From 21-14-0-10-47-8 sp966211455 (GTDB lineage: Bacteria > Bdellovibrionota > Bdellovibrionia > Bdellovibrionales > Bdellovibrionaceae): a stretch of DNA of 64,000 nucleotides. Location of the stretch: positions 62,001-126,000 of the forward strand of contig CBIHNI010000014.1 in NCBI GenBank assembly GCA_966211455.1, written 5' to 3'. Position 1 is the stretch's first letter. Each line of letters begins with the position of its first letter. The notes under the pieces were generated by a model, which searched no databases, was not told the DNA's origin, and was given only the letters and a program-made list of their open reading frames with translations. The translations under genes and the position numbers were made by a program. Positions 7,960 to 15,381 of this stretch are shown here, piece after piece.

Positions 7960-8922
7960 CTAGAGCCGGCTTTCGAGCTTCGGACCTTTGGCGAAAAGAA
8001 GTGGCCAGAACAAAATCAAAACGGCCGCTGCCGTAAATCCGAAAGAAACGATCGTGTCCATTTTCAGCTCTTCGTGGAAAACCAAATAGGCGACCAGGGC
8101 TGAAAAAGCGGGCTCCATCAGCTTTCCGCAGCTCAGCCAATTGATATTAAAAAATTTCAACAGGTGAGTGAAGAGCACGTGACCCAAAAGCGTCGGGATC
8201 GCAATCGTCCCAAGGATCGCCCACCAAGTGGTCATCGGATAGCCAACCCATTGGATGCCAAGACTTTCGCCGCTGATAAAGAAAAGCAGCCCGGCGATGC
8301 TGTAAATGATCCAGGTGAATTGCTCGGTGTTGATCTGCAGTCGCGCTTTTTTTCCGGCCAGAATGTATATCGAAAAAAAGAAAGCCGAAACCAGTGCGGA
8401 AAAATCTCCGAGCCTTGCCGAATCCAAGCTCATGCGGTCCGAAAAAAGAAAGGCGACGCCGGTGAAGGCCGACAGGAAAGCTAGCGCGTATCTTTTTTCG
8501 AAGCGGTCTTTCAAAAAAATCCACGCCCCCAGCGCGGTGAAGATGGGATTGGTCGCAAAAATCACCATGCAATTGGCGATGCTGGTGTTTTGTGCAGAGT
8601 AGAAAAAGGTCCACAGATGCAGGAAAAAGAAGCTACCCGAAAGGGCTGACCACACCCAGGTGGAGGTTTGCATCGGCTCCCAAAATCGGCCGGCTTTTCT
8701 TGTCTGCCAGAAGCGCAAAAGCAACATCACGCTGGCGGCGCCGATCAATCGCCAAAAACCCACCATCAGGGCCGGGGCATGGGCGGCGCGAACCAAGTTG
8801 GCAGCTTGTGAGAGACTGAGAATGGCGATGAAAAACAAGGGCAGATGTTTCAAGCCCCTTGAGTGTGGCGGTTTATGACGGTTTGCGCAAGCTTGGGAGA
8901 GGGCGCGAAAAAAGAATTCCAT
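7960..8922 (-). CDS. EamA/DMT-superfamily transporter
   Basis: 320 residues with about ten membrane segments arranged as two EamA repeats, the classic drug/metabolite transporter layout. The first repeat begins at residue 27 (HLPLFFIAILSLSQAANLV) and the C-terminal repeat contains a GTIAIPTLLGHVLF-type helix. Such permeases export or import amino acids, nucleosides or drugs; the substrate cannot be told. The start is uncertain: the annotated ATG has no clear ribosome site and adds a polar 26-residue leader, and a TTG at residue 24 sits next to AAGGGG. The gene runs head-to-head with the FKBP lipoprotein gene. Confidence 0.82.
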   Translation of the reverse strand: MEFFFRALSQACANRHKPPHSRGLKHLPLFFIAILSLSQAANLVRAAHAPALMVGFWRLIGAASVMLLLRFWQTRKAGRFWEPMQTSTWVWSALSGSFFFLHLWTFFYSAQNTSIANCMVIFATNPIFTALGAWIFLKDRFEKRYALAFLSAFTGVAFLFSDRMSLDSARLGDFSALVSAFFFSIYILAGKKARLQINTEQFTWIIYSIAGLLFFISGESLGIQWVGYPMTTWWAILGTIAIPTLLGHVLFTHLLKFFNINWLSCGKLMEPAFSALVAYLVFHEELKMDTIVSFGFTAAAVLILFWPLLFAKGPKLESRL

Positions 8923-8988
8923 TTTTCAGGCTTCTCAAGTCAAATGGGCAGGTCATCATATACTTATAAGTTAAGGAGTAAATACATC

Positions 8989-9675
8989 ATGAAACGACTT
9001 TTGATTGGTACAGCAGTGGTTCTGGCTCTGGGCGCCGTCGGATGCCAAAAGAAATTGGACGACGATAAGAAAAAGGCCAGCTACGCCATCGGACAGCAAA
9101 TCGGCAGCAACTTGAAAAACCAGAACATCGATTTCGATCCAGAAGTTTTGGCTATGTCGATCAAAGAAGCTTCTCAAGGTAAAGAAAGCAAATTGAAGCC
9201 AGAAGAAATGCAACAGGCTTTGATGAAGCTGCAAGAAAACCTGATGAAGAAACAACAAGAGCAAGCTGAAAAGAACAAAACTGACGGCGAAGCTTTCTTG
9301 GCGAAAAACAAAACGGCTGAAGGGGTAAAAACAACCGCTTCTGGTTTGCAGTACATCGTGTTGCAAGAAGGAACTGGCAAAACTCCGACGACAAAAGACA
9401 CGGTGAAAGCTCATTACAAAGGGACTTTGCTGGATGGAAAGCAGTTCGACAGCTCTTACGACCGCGGTCAGCCAGCTGAATTTCCAGTTGAAGGCGTGAT
9501 CAAAGGTTGGACTGAAGCTTTGCAGATGATGAAAGTCGGCGGCAAAATGAAGCTCTTTATCCCTGCAGAACTGGGATACGGTGCGGCTGCTCGTCCGGGC
9601 ATCCCTGCAAACTCGGTTTTGGTGTTCGAAGTCGAATTGGTCGACATCGTGGCACCTCCTAGCAAAAAGAAATAA
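8989..9675 (+). CDS. FKBP-type peptidyl-prolyl isomerase lipoprotein (FkpA/Mip-like)
   Basis: 228 residues. Signal peptide with a lipobox (AVGC, Cys19), so it is probably anchored in a membrane facing the periplasm. The N-terminal alpha-helical dimerisation region (about 28-100; YAIGQQIG, EMQQALMKLQ) is typical of Mip/FkpA. The C-terminal FKBP fold (about 125-220) keeps active-site features such as the F of GKQFDSSYDRG and the segment GYGAAARPGIPANSVLVFEV. It would catalyse proline isomerisation and help fold envelope proteins. AAGGAG sits 10 bases before the ATG. A longer reading frame begins at 8863, but the signal peptide and ribosome site fix the start at 8989. Confidence 0.93.
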   Translation: MKRLLIGTAVVLALGAVGCQKKLDDDKKKASYAIGQQIGSNLKNQNIDFDPEVLAMSIKEASQGKESKLKPEEMQQALMKLQENLMKKQQEQAEKNKTDGEAFLAKNKTAEGVKTTASGLQYIVLQEGTGKTPTTKDTVKAHYKGTLLDGKQFDSSYDRGQPAEFPVEGVIKGWTEALQMMKVGGKMKLFIPAELGYGAAARPGIPANSVLVFEVELVDIVAPPSKKK

Positions 9676-9692
9676 TCAAGTGACCTAACGCC

Positions 9693-9744
9693 AGAGGCTG
9701 ACTAATCTCCGAGATGTCTTCGAGGAGAAATTATGTCAGCCTCT
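9693..9744 (+). promoter_or_regulatory. Hairpin enclosing the pdxH ribosome site and start codon
   Basis: A perfect 10-bp inverted repeat (AGAGGCTGAC at 9693-9702, GTCAGCCTCT at 9735-9744) encloses the pdxH leader. Inside it, TAAT pairs with ATTA and CTCC pairs with the GGAG of the Shine-Dalgarno (9724-9727). The right arm begins in the last base of the ATG and covers the next three codons. The structure should block ribosome entry and is followed by TTTT, so it could also act as an attenuator behind the FKBP gene. Confidence 0.65.
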
Positions 9745-10335
9745 TTTGATTTCAGCATCGATCCTTTCGCTCACTTTCAAGAGCATTTTTCCAAAGCCGA
9801 AAAACTGATTTCCAAAGATCCCAATGCCATGTCGCTTGCGACTGTTTCGGCATCAGGGCTGCCTTCGGTTCGCACCGTTTTGTTCAAAGGTGTGGTGCGC
9901 GGCGGATTTTCTTTTTACACCAATTTTGAAAGCGCCAAGGGGCAAGATCTAATTGCGACAAAGAAAGCGGCATTGCTCTTTTACTGGCCATCGATGGATA
10001 TGCAAATTCGCTTGGAAGGTCCGGTTGAAAAGCTGACCCGGGCTGAATCCGAAGCCTATTTCAACACGCGCCCTCGGCTGAGCCAGCTGGGCGCCTGGGC
10101 ATCCCATCAAAGCCAGAAAATTTCCGATCACGAAACCCTGGAACGTCGGGTGCAAGAGCTGGATCGCCAGTATGAAGGCCAGCCGGTTCCTTGTCCGAAC
10201 AACTGGGGCGGCTTTCATCTGCTGCCGCTGCGTATGGAGTTCTGGTTTGCGCGCCAAGGCCGTCTGCATGAGCGCTACGTTTACGAGCGGAAGGATTTGA
10301 AATCGTCATGGGAAACCTCGCTGCGGGCACCATGA
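9733..10335 (+). CDS. pdxH: Pyridoxamine 5'-phosphate oxidase
   Basis: 200 residues, close to the usual 200-220. The enzyme uses FMN and oxygen to oxidise pyridoxamine- or pyridoxine-phosphate to pyridoxal phosphate, the last step of vitamin B6 synthesis and salvage. Family signatures: LATVSASGLPSVRTVLFKG (FMN-binding strand), then SQLGAWASHQSQ, and the C-terminal block LRMEFWFARQGRLHERYVY, with the Arg-x-His that holds the substrate phosphate and FMN. The start is preceded by CGAGGAG. The ribosome site and first codons lie in a strong hairpin (9693-9744), which suggests translational control. Its last four bases overlap the start of pcp. Confidence 0.96.
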   Translation: MSASFDFSIDPFAHFQEHFSKAEKLISKDPNAMSLATVSASGLPSVRTVLFKGVVRGGFSFYTNFESAKGQDLIATKKAALLFYWPSMDMQIRLEGPVEKLTRAESEAYFNTRPRLSQLGAWASHQSQKISDHETLERRVQELDRQYEGQPVPCPNNWGGFHLLPLRMEFWFARQGRLHERYVYERKDLKSSWETSLRAP

Positions 10336-10925
10336 AACGAATTTTGCTCACTGGCTTCGAGCCCTTTCGGAAAGAGTCCATCAATCCCAGCGGCGAGATC
10401 GTGCGCAGTTTTGAGAATCAATGTGACACCCTGGTGCTGCCGGTTTCCTATCTGCGGTCGTGGGAGATCTTGCAAAAGCAGCTGGTGTCGACTCCGTATG
10501 ATTTTGTCTTGATGTTGGGTCAGGCGGGTGATCGCAAAGGAATCTGTCTCGAGCGCATGGCCATCAATCTGCAAGACACCGAAACGGCCGACGAAGACGG
10601 CGATGTGCGTGTGCAAAGAAAGATCGCTGAAAACGGACCGGACGCTTTTATGAATCCGCTGCCGCTTCGAGCCTGGAGTCAAGCCTTGCAGAAGATGCAG
10701 CTTCCGGTTGAAATCTCCTTTAGCGCCGGCGCCTTTGTTTGCAACTCGGTTTATTATCAGGCCTTTCAATTGATGAAAGAAAAGGGCCGCCAAACACCCG
10801 TGCTTTTCGTGCACGTTCCATATATGCCCGAGCAAACAGTCGGTAAGCCCGAAGGAACGCCATCGCTGTCGCTGGAAATCATGAAGCGGGCCATTTCAGA
10901 GCTGATCGGAATTTTAAAAATTTAA
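10332..10925 (+). CDS. pcp: Pyroglutamyl-peptidase I
   Basis: 197 residues. A C15 cysteine peptidase that removes N-terminal pyroglutamate from peptides in the cytoplasm. The catalytic triad is visible: E74 (ICLERMAIN), C137 (AGAFVCNSVYY) and H161 (VLFVHVPYMPEQ). The N-terminal LLTGFEPF signature is also present. Its ATG overlaps the pdxH stop as ATGA, so the two are translationally coupled. A longer frame from 10308 would add eight residues, but the family starts at MKRILLTGF. In a proteolytic lifestyle it would finish peptide salvage; that is inference. Confidence 0.95.
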   Translation: MKRILLTGFEPFRKESINPSGEIVRSFENQCDTLVLPVSYLRSWEILQKQLVSTPYDFVLMLGQAGDRKGICLERMAINLQDTETADEDGDVRVQRKIAENGPDAFMNPLPLRAWSQALQKMQLPVEISFSAGAFVCNSVYYQAFQLMKEKGRQTPVLFVHVPYMPEQTVGKPEGTPSLSLEIMKRAISELIGILKI

Positions 10926-10942
10926 GCGAAAAGTTTTTGGCG

Positions 10943-11332
10943 CTAGTGCAAAGCCGTTGGCGCAATCAAATAGAATTCAGGAATTTCGATATCGAATGGT
11001 TCACCGTCATCGTTGACCATCTGGTAGGTGCCCTTCATCGTGCCGCTTGAGGTGGCCAGGGGGCAGGCGCTTTCATATTCGAAAGTTTTGCCGGATGCGA
11101 TTTTGGGCTGTTGTCCGACAACGCCGGGGCCGCGCACTTCTTCGACTTGGCCAAAGGCATCGGTGATGACCCAGTGACGACTCATCAACTGCGCCTGCGA
11201 GCGACCCTTATTGGTGATGCGAATCTTGTAGGAAAAAAAATGATAATCCGTTTCCGGTTTGGATTCAGAAGCGACGTAATGAACCTCAACACTCACTTCG
11301 AAATTGGGATTGAATACTTTTTGAACCGACAC
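10943..11332 (-). CDS. apaG: ApaG domain protein
   Basis: 129 residues, the normal size for ApaG. The single fibronectin-III-like beta-sandwich domain shows the family signatures Y-x-I-x-I-T-N, LMSRHWVITDAFG, GPGVVGQQP and the C-terminal SGTMKGTYQMV followed by F-x-I-E-I-P-E-F. ApaG has been linked to cobalt/magnesium resistance and diadenosine tetraphosphate control in enterics; the biochemical role is not settled. The gene stands alone, convergent with pcp (17 bases apart). Confidence 0.94.
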   Translation of the reverse strand: MSVQKVFNPNFEVSVEVHYVASESKPETDYHFFSYKIRITNKGRSQAQLMSRHWVITDAFGQVEEVRGPGVVGQQPKIASGKTFEYESACPLATSSGTMKGTYQMVNDDGEPFDIEIPEFYLIAPTALH

Positions 11333-11415
11333 GGGTACCTCGACGTGGTTTGAGCGTAAAGGGCCTGAGCGACTCAGTCAAATTCAGAATTCTTCAGGAG
11401 AAGCTCAAGAATGTC

Positions 11416-12444
11416 CTAGCGCAGCGGGATATTTTTTAACGTGAAAATCACCGGATAATGATCTGATGGCAAGTTCAGCTTGGCTTCCAAATTGGTCGGT
11501 GGATCGAAAGGCTGCCCCAGATGATCCTTATAGCGGTAAACCTGGACCGAGGTCGTGTCGAGCAGGGCCTGTGCCGATGGCGACAAGAAGCAATAATCCA
11601 GCTGCTTGCCTTCCGCTTTCGAAGAGCGGCCCACTTGGTAATAGGTCGCCGAATGCTCGGCGGCAATTTTGGCCAAATCGCAGACATCGCGCAGTTGTGT
11701 GGTTTTATAAAGCTCTTGAAATTCGATATCCGTGTTGGTGCTGCTGGCATTGCCATTGAAATCACCACCGACGGCGATCGGCACCTGCGATTGAAACTTG
11801 GTGTCGAGCTCTTTGTAAATGCTGACCAAGGTTTGCAGCTCGGCCTGACGGCGTTCGAAGCCATTGGGATCGATGCCTTCCGGATCCAGCCGCGATTTCA
11901 AATGCGTGAGCAAGAAAATAAAGAAAGGCTTTTCGCGGTCGCGCTGAAAAAGATGCAGCTCGGCCACGTCCCGTGAAAACTTGTGACTGCCTTCTGGGAC
12001 TTTCTTCGCGGGATAGCCATTATCCAACGATTGACGCTCGTGCGGATAAAGATAATTGATCAAGCGGTTCTTGTTCGAAATGATGTCGAAATAAAATCCG
12101 ATATCTTTGCGGATCAGGTAGCCCACATCGATATTGCGATTTGAATTTCCCTCGATCAAAGCGGGCGAATACTTGTCTTTCAAAAACAGGTGATTGAAGT
12201 TCTGCAGGCTTTCAAAGCCGCCGACTTCGCAGAACAAAACGATATCCGGATCCTGCTCTAAAATCAGGTGCGCCAGACTTTTTGCTTTTTCGAGCGGTTT
12301 GTTTTCGTAAACAGATGTGGAAAGTTTATTCCAACGAATCTGATCCAGCTTCAGATGATCAGGTGTTAAAGGCTGATCTGAGAGTAAAAAAAGGTTCTCA
12401 GCATTCAACAACAGCACTTTAAGGTTCGCAGCAACAGGAAGCAT
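11416..12444 (-). CDS. Endonuclease/exonuclease/phosphatase-family hydrolase
   Basis: 342 residues with the EEP fold (PF03372), a Mg2+-dependent phosphodiesterase. Catalytic motifs in order: LNAENLF (metal-binding Asn/Glu), DIVLFCEVGG (Glu), LTHLKSR, GGDFNGN (Asp/Asn pair), LDYCFLS and the final SDHYPVIFTL with the catalytic Asp-His. No signal peptide is evident, so it probably acts in the cytoplasm. The family includes nucleases, sphingomyelinases and inositol phosphatases; the substrate cannot be read. It is transcribed alone, between apaG and greB. Confidence 0.88.
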   Translation of the reverse strand: MLPVAANLKVLLLNAENLFLLSDQPLTPDHLKLDQIRWNKLSTSVYENKPLEKAKSLAHLILEQDPDIVLFCEVGGFESLQNFNHLFLKDKYSPALIEGNSNRNIDVGYLIRKDIGFYFDIISNKNRLINYLYPHERQSLDNGYPAKKVPEGSHKFSRDVAELHLFQRDREKPFFIFLLTHLKSRLDPEGIDPNGFERRQAELQTLVSIYKELDTKFQSQVPIAVGGDFNGNASSTNTDIEFQELYKTTQLRDVCDLAKIAAEHSATYYQVGRSSKAEGKQLDYCFLSPSAQALLDTTSVQVYRYKDHLGQPFDPPTNLEAKLNLPSDHYPVIFTLKNIPLR

Positions 12445-12546
12445 GATCTCTCAGTCTACGCTTCGATTGAAATGACTCAAGCGAAAAATCACATTTAAAC
12501 CATCGAAAGATGACAAGAATTGTCGAACCGTGATAACCAATGCAGC

Positions 12547-13023
12547 ATGGAGCAAAATAAGAACTACATCACGCCCGAAGGCTTGGCCAAATTAAAGGCT
12601 GAATATTCGCAATTGTTTCATGACGAAAGACCAAAGGTGGTCGAGACCGTCGCGTGGGCGGCCAGCAATGGCGATCGCTCGGAAAATGCCGATTACATTT
12701 ACGGTAAAAGACGTCTGCGTGAAATTGACAGTCGTCTGCGTTTTTTAACCGGCCGCTTGGAAAAGGCCTTCGTGGTCGACCCCAAAACATTGAGTGGCAA
12801 AAAAGTTCTGTTCGGGGCAACTGTCACCATTTTGGATGAAGACGAAAAAGAATCGACTTATCAAATCGTCGGCGAAGACGAAAGCAACGCCAGCGACGGA
12901 AAGATCTCGTGGAAGTCGCCGATCGCAAAAGCCTTGTTGGGAAAAAGTGAAGGGGACGAGGTGATCATTCGCAAACCCGCCGGTGAGGAGGCTGTTACCA
13001 TCGAAACGGTTCGATATCTGTAA
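12547..13023 (+). CDS. greB: Transcription elongation factor GreB
   Basis: 158 residues, the same length as E. coli GreB. The N-terminal coiled-coil carries the acidic tip at NGDRSENADYIYGKRR, whose Asp and Glu enter the RNA polymerase secondary channel to stimulate cleavage of backtracked RNA. The C-terminal FKBP-like domain has SPIAKALLGKSEGDEV. The ERPKVVETVAWAAS segment favours GreB over GreA. A TTG at 12520 is possible, but the family pattern and the ITPEGLAKLK start favour the ATG at 12547. The ribosome site is weak. A strong terminator follows. Confidence 0.94.
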   Translation: MEQNKNYITPEGLAKLKAEYSQLFHDERPKVVETVAWAASNGDRSENADYIYGKRRLREIDSRLRFLTGRLEKAFVVDPKTLSGKKVLFGATVTILDEDEKESTYQIVGEDESNASDGKISWKSPIAKALLGKSEGDEVIIRKPAGEEAVTIETVRYL

Positions 13024-13052
13024 AAGCGGACCTAAAGTTTGTTTCGGAAAAT

Positions 13053-13085
13053 AAAAAACCCCGCTGTTGAGGCGGGGTTTTTTAT
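13053..13085. terminator. Bidirectional rho-independent terminator
   Basis: AACCCCGC and GCGGGGTT form a GC-rich stem around a TGTTGAG loop, with A-run and T-run on the two sides. It serves greB and the convergent small Ala-rich gene. Confidence 0.9.
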
Positions 13086-13111
13086 TTTGCAATCTAAGGA
13101 TTGCTTCACAA

Positions 13112-13375
13112 TTACTTGTGAGTTGTTGCAGCAGCTTTAGCTTGGCAAGCTTTTTGAGCTTCGCCAGTCAGCTTTGTGCAATCTTCAGCAGTCGCTTTCG
13201 CTTCTTTAGTCATTGTTTTAGTTGTTGTTGTTGTTTTTGTTTCTTTAGTTGCAGTTGCTGCAGCAGGAGCTGGAGCCGCGGCAGCAGGTGCAGCTGCAGC
13301 TGCAGGAGCGTGTGGGTCATTTGCCAAAGCAGCAACAGCGAACAAAGAAACAATAGCAGTAGCGATCATTTTCAT
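13112..13375 (-). CDS. Small Ala/Thr-rich exported protein
   Basis: 87 residues. Signal peptide 1-18 (MKMIATA, hydrophobic core, ALA-N), then an Ala/Pro run (about 22-41), a Thr/Lys-rich middle (KETKTTTTTKTMTKE) and a C-terminal segment with two cysteines (EDCTKLTGEAQKACQAK). AAGGAGA lies upstream of the ATG, and the longer frame from 13546 has no such site. It is a paralogue in design of the 65-residue protein at 2141-2338. The two Cys could form a disulfide in the periplasm. No family is recognised; a structural or envelope role is inferred. Confidence 0.8.
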   Translation of the reverse strand: MKMIATAIVSLFAVAALANDPHAPAAAAAPAAAAPAPAAATATKETKTTTTTKTMTKEAKATAEDCTKLTGEAQKACQAKAAATTHK

Positions 13376-13545
13376 AGGTCTCTCCTTATGGAAAAAATTT
13401 GTGTTTGAAAGACTGGCGTAAGTTTGACGGAAGATAAAGTGATTCTTAAGCTTAATGCATTTGGTCATCCGTGACTTTGTGTCAGTGCCGATGCCATTGT
13501 TTGAAGCATGCAGTGCCGTTCGGCTCTTTGCATGAAGGGAAAACA

Positions 13546-14097
13546 ATGAAATTTGCGATCATGCCGGGTTCGCTGCGCCGGGATTCTTGGAATAAGAAAT
13601 TGGGCCACGTTGTCGAAAAGATGCTGCTCGAGCAAAAGCACGAAGTCACTTATTTGGATCTGAAAAGTTATCCGATGCCTGTCTATGACGGTGACATTGA
13701 AGCCGGTGAGGGCATTCCCGAAACAGTGAAAGCTTTGGACAAAGCAATTCAATCTGCCGATGCGTTGATCGTCGTGACCCCCGAATACAACGGTTCGATC
13801 CCAGGGATTTTAAAAAACACGGTGGACTGGCTTTCAAGATTGAAGCCGCATTGCTTTACGGATCGTCAGGTCCTGCTGCTGGCGGCATCACCAGGTCCCT
13901 TGGGCGGAGTGAGATCTTTGTGGCACACCAGACAGCCCTTTGCGGTGTTAGAGGCGCATGTCTATCCGGTGGTGTATGGACTTTCAAAAGCGAACGAAGC
14001 TTTTAAACCTGAAGGCGACTTGGTGGACCCCAAGGTTGAAGAGCGCGTGCGCTCGCTGGTGAAGAAGTTTGCCGGCTATGTCGAGAGCGTCGGCTAG
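13546..14097 (+). CDS. NAD(P)H-dependent FMN reductase
   Basis: 183 residues with a flavodoxin-like fold (PF03358). The FMN phosphate loop is MPGSLRRDSWN near the N-terminus, and the flavin-ring contacts are TPEYNGSIPGILKNTVDW and SPGPLGGVRS. Members reduce quinones, chromate or azo dyes using NADPH and FMN. GAAGGGA lies before the ATG at 13546; the longer frame from 13471 lacks support. It is convergent with the S1-domain gene, with only two bases between the stop codons. Confidence 0.9.
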   Translation: MKFAIMPGSLRRDSWNKKLGHVVEKMLLEQKHEVTYLDLKSYPMPVYDGDIEAGEGIPETVKALDKAIQSADALIVVTPEYNGSIPGILKNTVDWLSRLKPHCFTDRQVLLLAASPGPLGGVRSLWHTRQPFAVLEAHVYPVVYGLSKANEAFKPEGDLVDPKVEERVRSLVKKFAGYVESVG

Positions 14098-14099
14098 CG

Positions 14100-15290
14100 T
14101 TACTTCTTTTTGCCAAAGTCCTTCAGCAGGTCGCCAAAAGTTCCGAAGCCGGTTTTAGCACCGCCCGAATGCTGTTTCCATGAATCATCGGGGCGGTCTC
14201 CTGGTAGGCCCAAAGAGATTTTTCTCTCGTCCATTTTGATTTCATCGACTTGCACCTGGATTTTATCGCCGCGCTTTTTATTTTCATACTGGGCGCCTTC
14301 GGTCGAATCGCGCCATTTTGATTTCGGCAAAAGGCCCGTCACCGCTGGGCCTAGGTTCACAAACAAGCCGTAGGTTTCTTTCTTCTCGACCGTGCCTTCA
14401 ATCACTTTGCCGACGGGATAGTTTTCCATCACGGCCGTCCACGGATCGCTTTCGCCGCCACCTTGTTTCAGCGAGAACGACATGCGAAGGCGTCCATCTT
14501 GCTCTTCGATTTTCAGCAGCTTCACACGTACCGGGGTGCCGGTTTGCACGACGTCTTCGGTGCGAACACCGCGGCTCCATGACAGTTCCGAGACGGGGAT
14601 CAAGCCTTCCAGATTGTTTTCCAACCGCACAAAGGCGCCGAATTTTTCCAGGCGCGTGATGGTGCCTTCATAAAGATCGCCGACCTGGGCGGTCTCCAGC
14701 ATTCTTCCTTCTTCTTCGGCTTGGCCCGCTTCCAAAACTTTGCGGCGAGAGACGACGATATTGCGTCCGCCATTTTCGTAAGCGGTGATGATGAACTCAA
14801 ATTTGCGGCCGACAAAGCTCTCTTGATCTTGCGGCGGGCGCAGATCGATTTGGCTCAAAGGACAAAAGGCGCGGTTGCCGGACACATCGACGCGGTAACC
14901 GCCTTTGACGATCTCTAAAACTTTTCCTTCGACCGGAAGCTCCATATCGAAAGCGTCTTCAAGATTTTCAAGATTTTGCGTTCCGCCTTTGGCTTGCTTG
15001 TAGCGAAGAAAGATTTCGTTTTCGCGCATTTTCAGAACAACGACGTCGATGATATCGCCGACTTTGAATTTCAGCTGCTTGTTCTCATCCAAGATTTCCA
15101 TCGTTGGCAGATGGCCATCGATCGGGGTGCCGGTCGAAACGTAAACCGTTTCTTTTCCGATGCTCAGGATTTCGCCTTTCAGAGAGTCGCCTTGCTTGAT
15201 TTTTCCACCGCGCAGGCTTTGCTCGAACATCGAGCCAAAGTCGTTTTCGTTTGCTTGAACGTCGTCACCAAATAGATCTTTTTTCGCCAT
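14100..15290 (-). CDS. Four-S1-domain RNA-binding protein (RpsA-like)
   Basis: 396 residues with four consecutive S1 OB-fold domains: about 25-95 (LKGEILSIGKETVYVS), 103-175 (VEGKVLEIVKGGYRVDV), 190-265 (YEGTITRLEKFGAFVRL) and 275-350 (IEGTVEKKETYGLFVNL). The third is the most canonical, with GLIPVSELSW. Ribosomal protein S1 normally has six domains, so this is a shorter relative, perhaps an accessory translation factor or RNA chaperone. GAGG lies 9 bases before the ATG at 15290. The C-terminus is Gly/Lys-rich (GGAKTGFGTFGDLLKDFGKKK). Confidence 0.85.
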   Translation of the reverse strand: MAKKDLFGDDVQANENDFGSMFEQSLRGGKIKQGDSLKGEILSIGKETVYVSTGTPIDGHLPTMEILDENKQLKFKVGDIIDVVVLKMRENEIFLRYKQAKGGTQNLENLEDAFDMELPVEGKVLEIVKGGYRVDVSGNRAFCPLSQIDLRPPQDQESFVGRKFEFIITAYENGGRNIVVSRRKVLEAGQAEEEGRMLETAQVGDLYEGTITRLEKFGAFVRLENNLEGLIPVSELSWSRGVRTEDVVQTGTPVRVKLLKIEEQDGRLRMSFSLKQGGGESDPWTAVMENYPVGKVIEGTVEKKETYGLFVNLGPAVTGLLPKSKWRDSTEGAQYENKKRGDKIQVQVDEIKMDERKISLGLPGDRPDDSWKQHSGGAKTGFGTFGDLLKDFGKKK

Positions 15291-15381
15291 CAGAAACCGC
15301 CTCTTCAGAGTGAGTTCGGCCACCTTAAATCACAGCAATTGACTTGTCATGGCGAAAAGGAGACGTCGGGGAGCAGCAGCA

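Noticed and set aside
8863..8988. Longer N-terminus for the FKBP gene from 8863
   Set aside because: It would hide the lipoprotein signal peptide and overlaps the divergent transporter gene.
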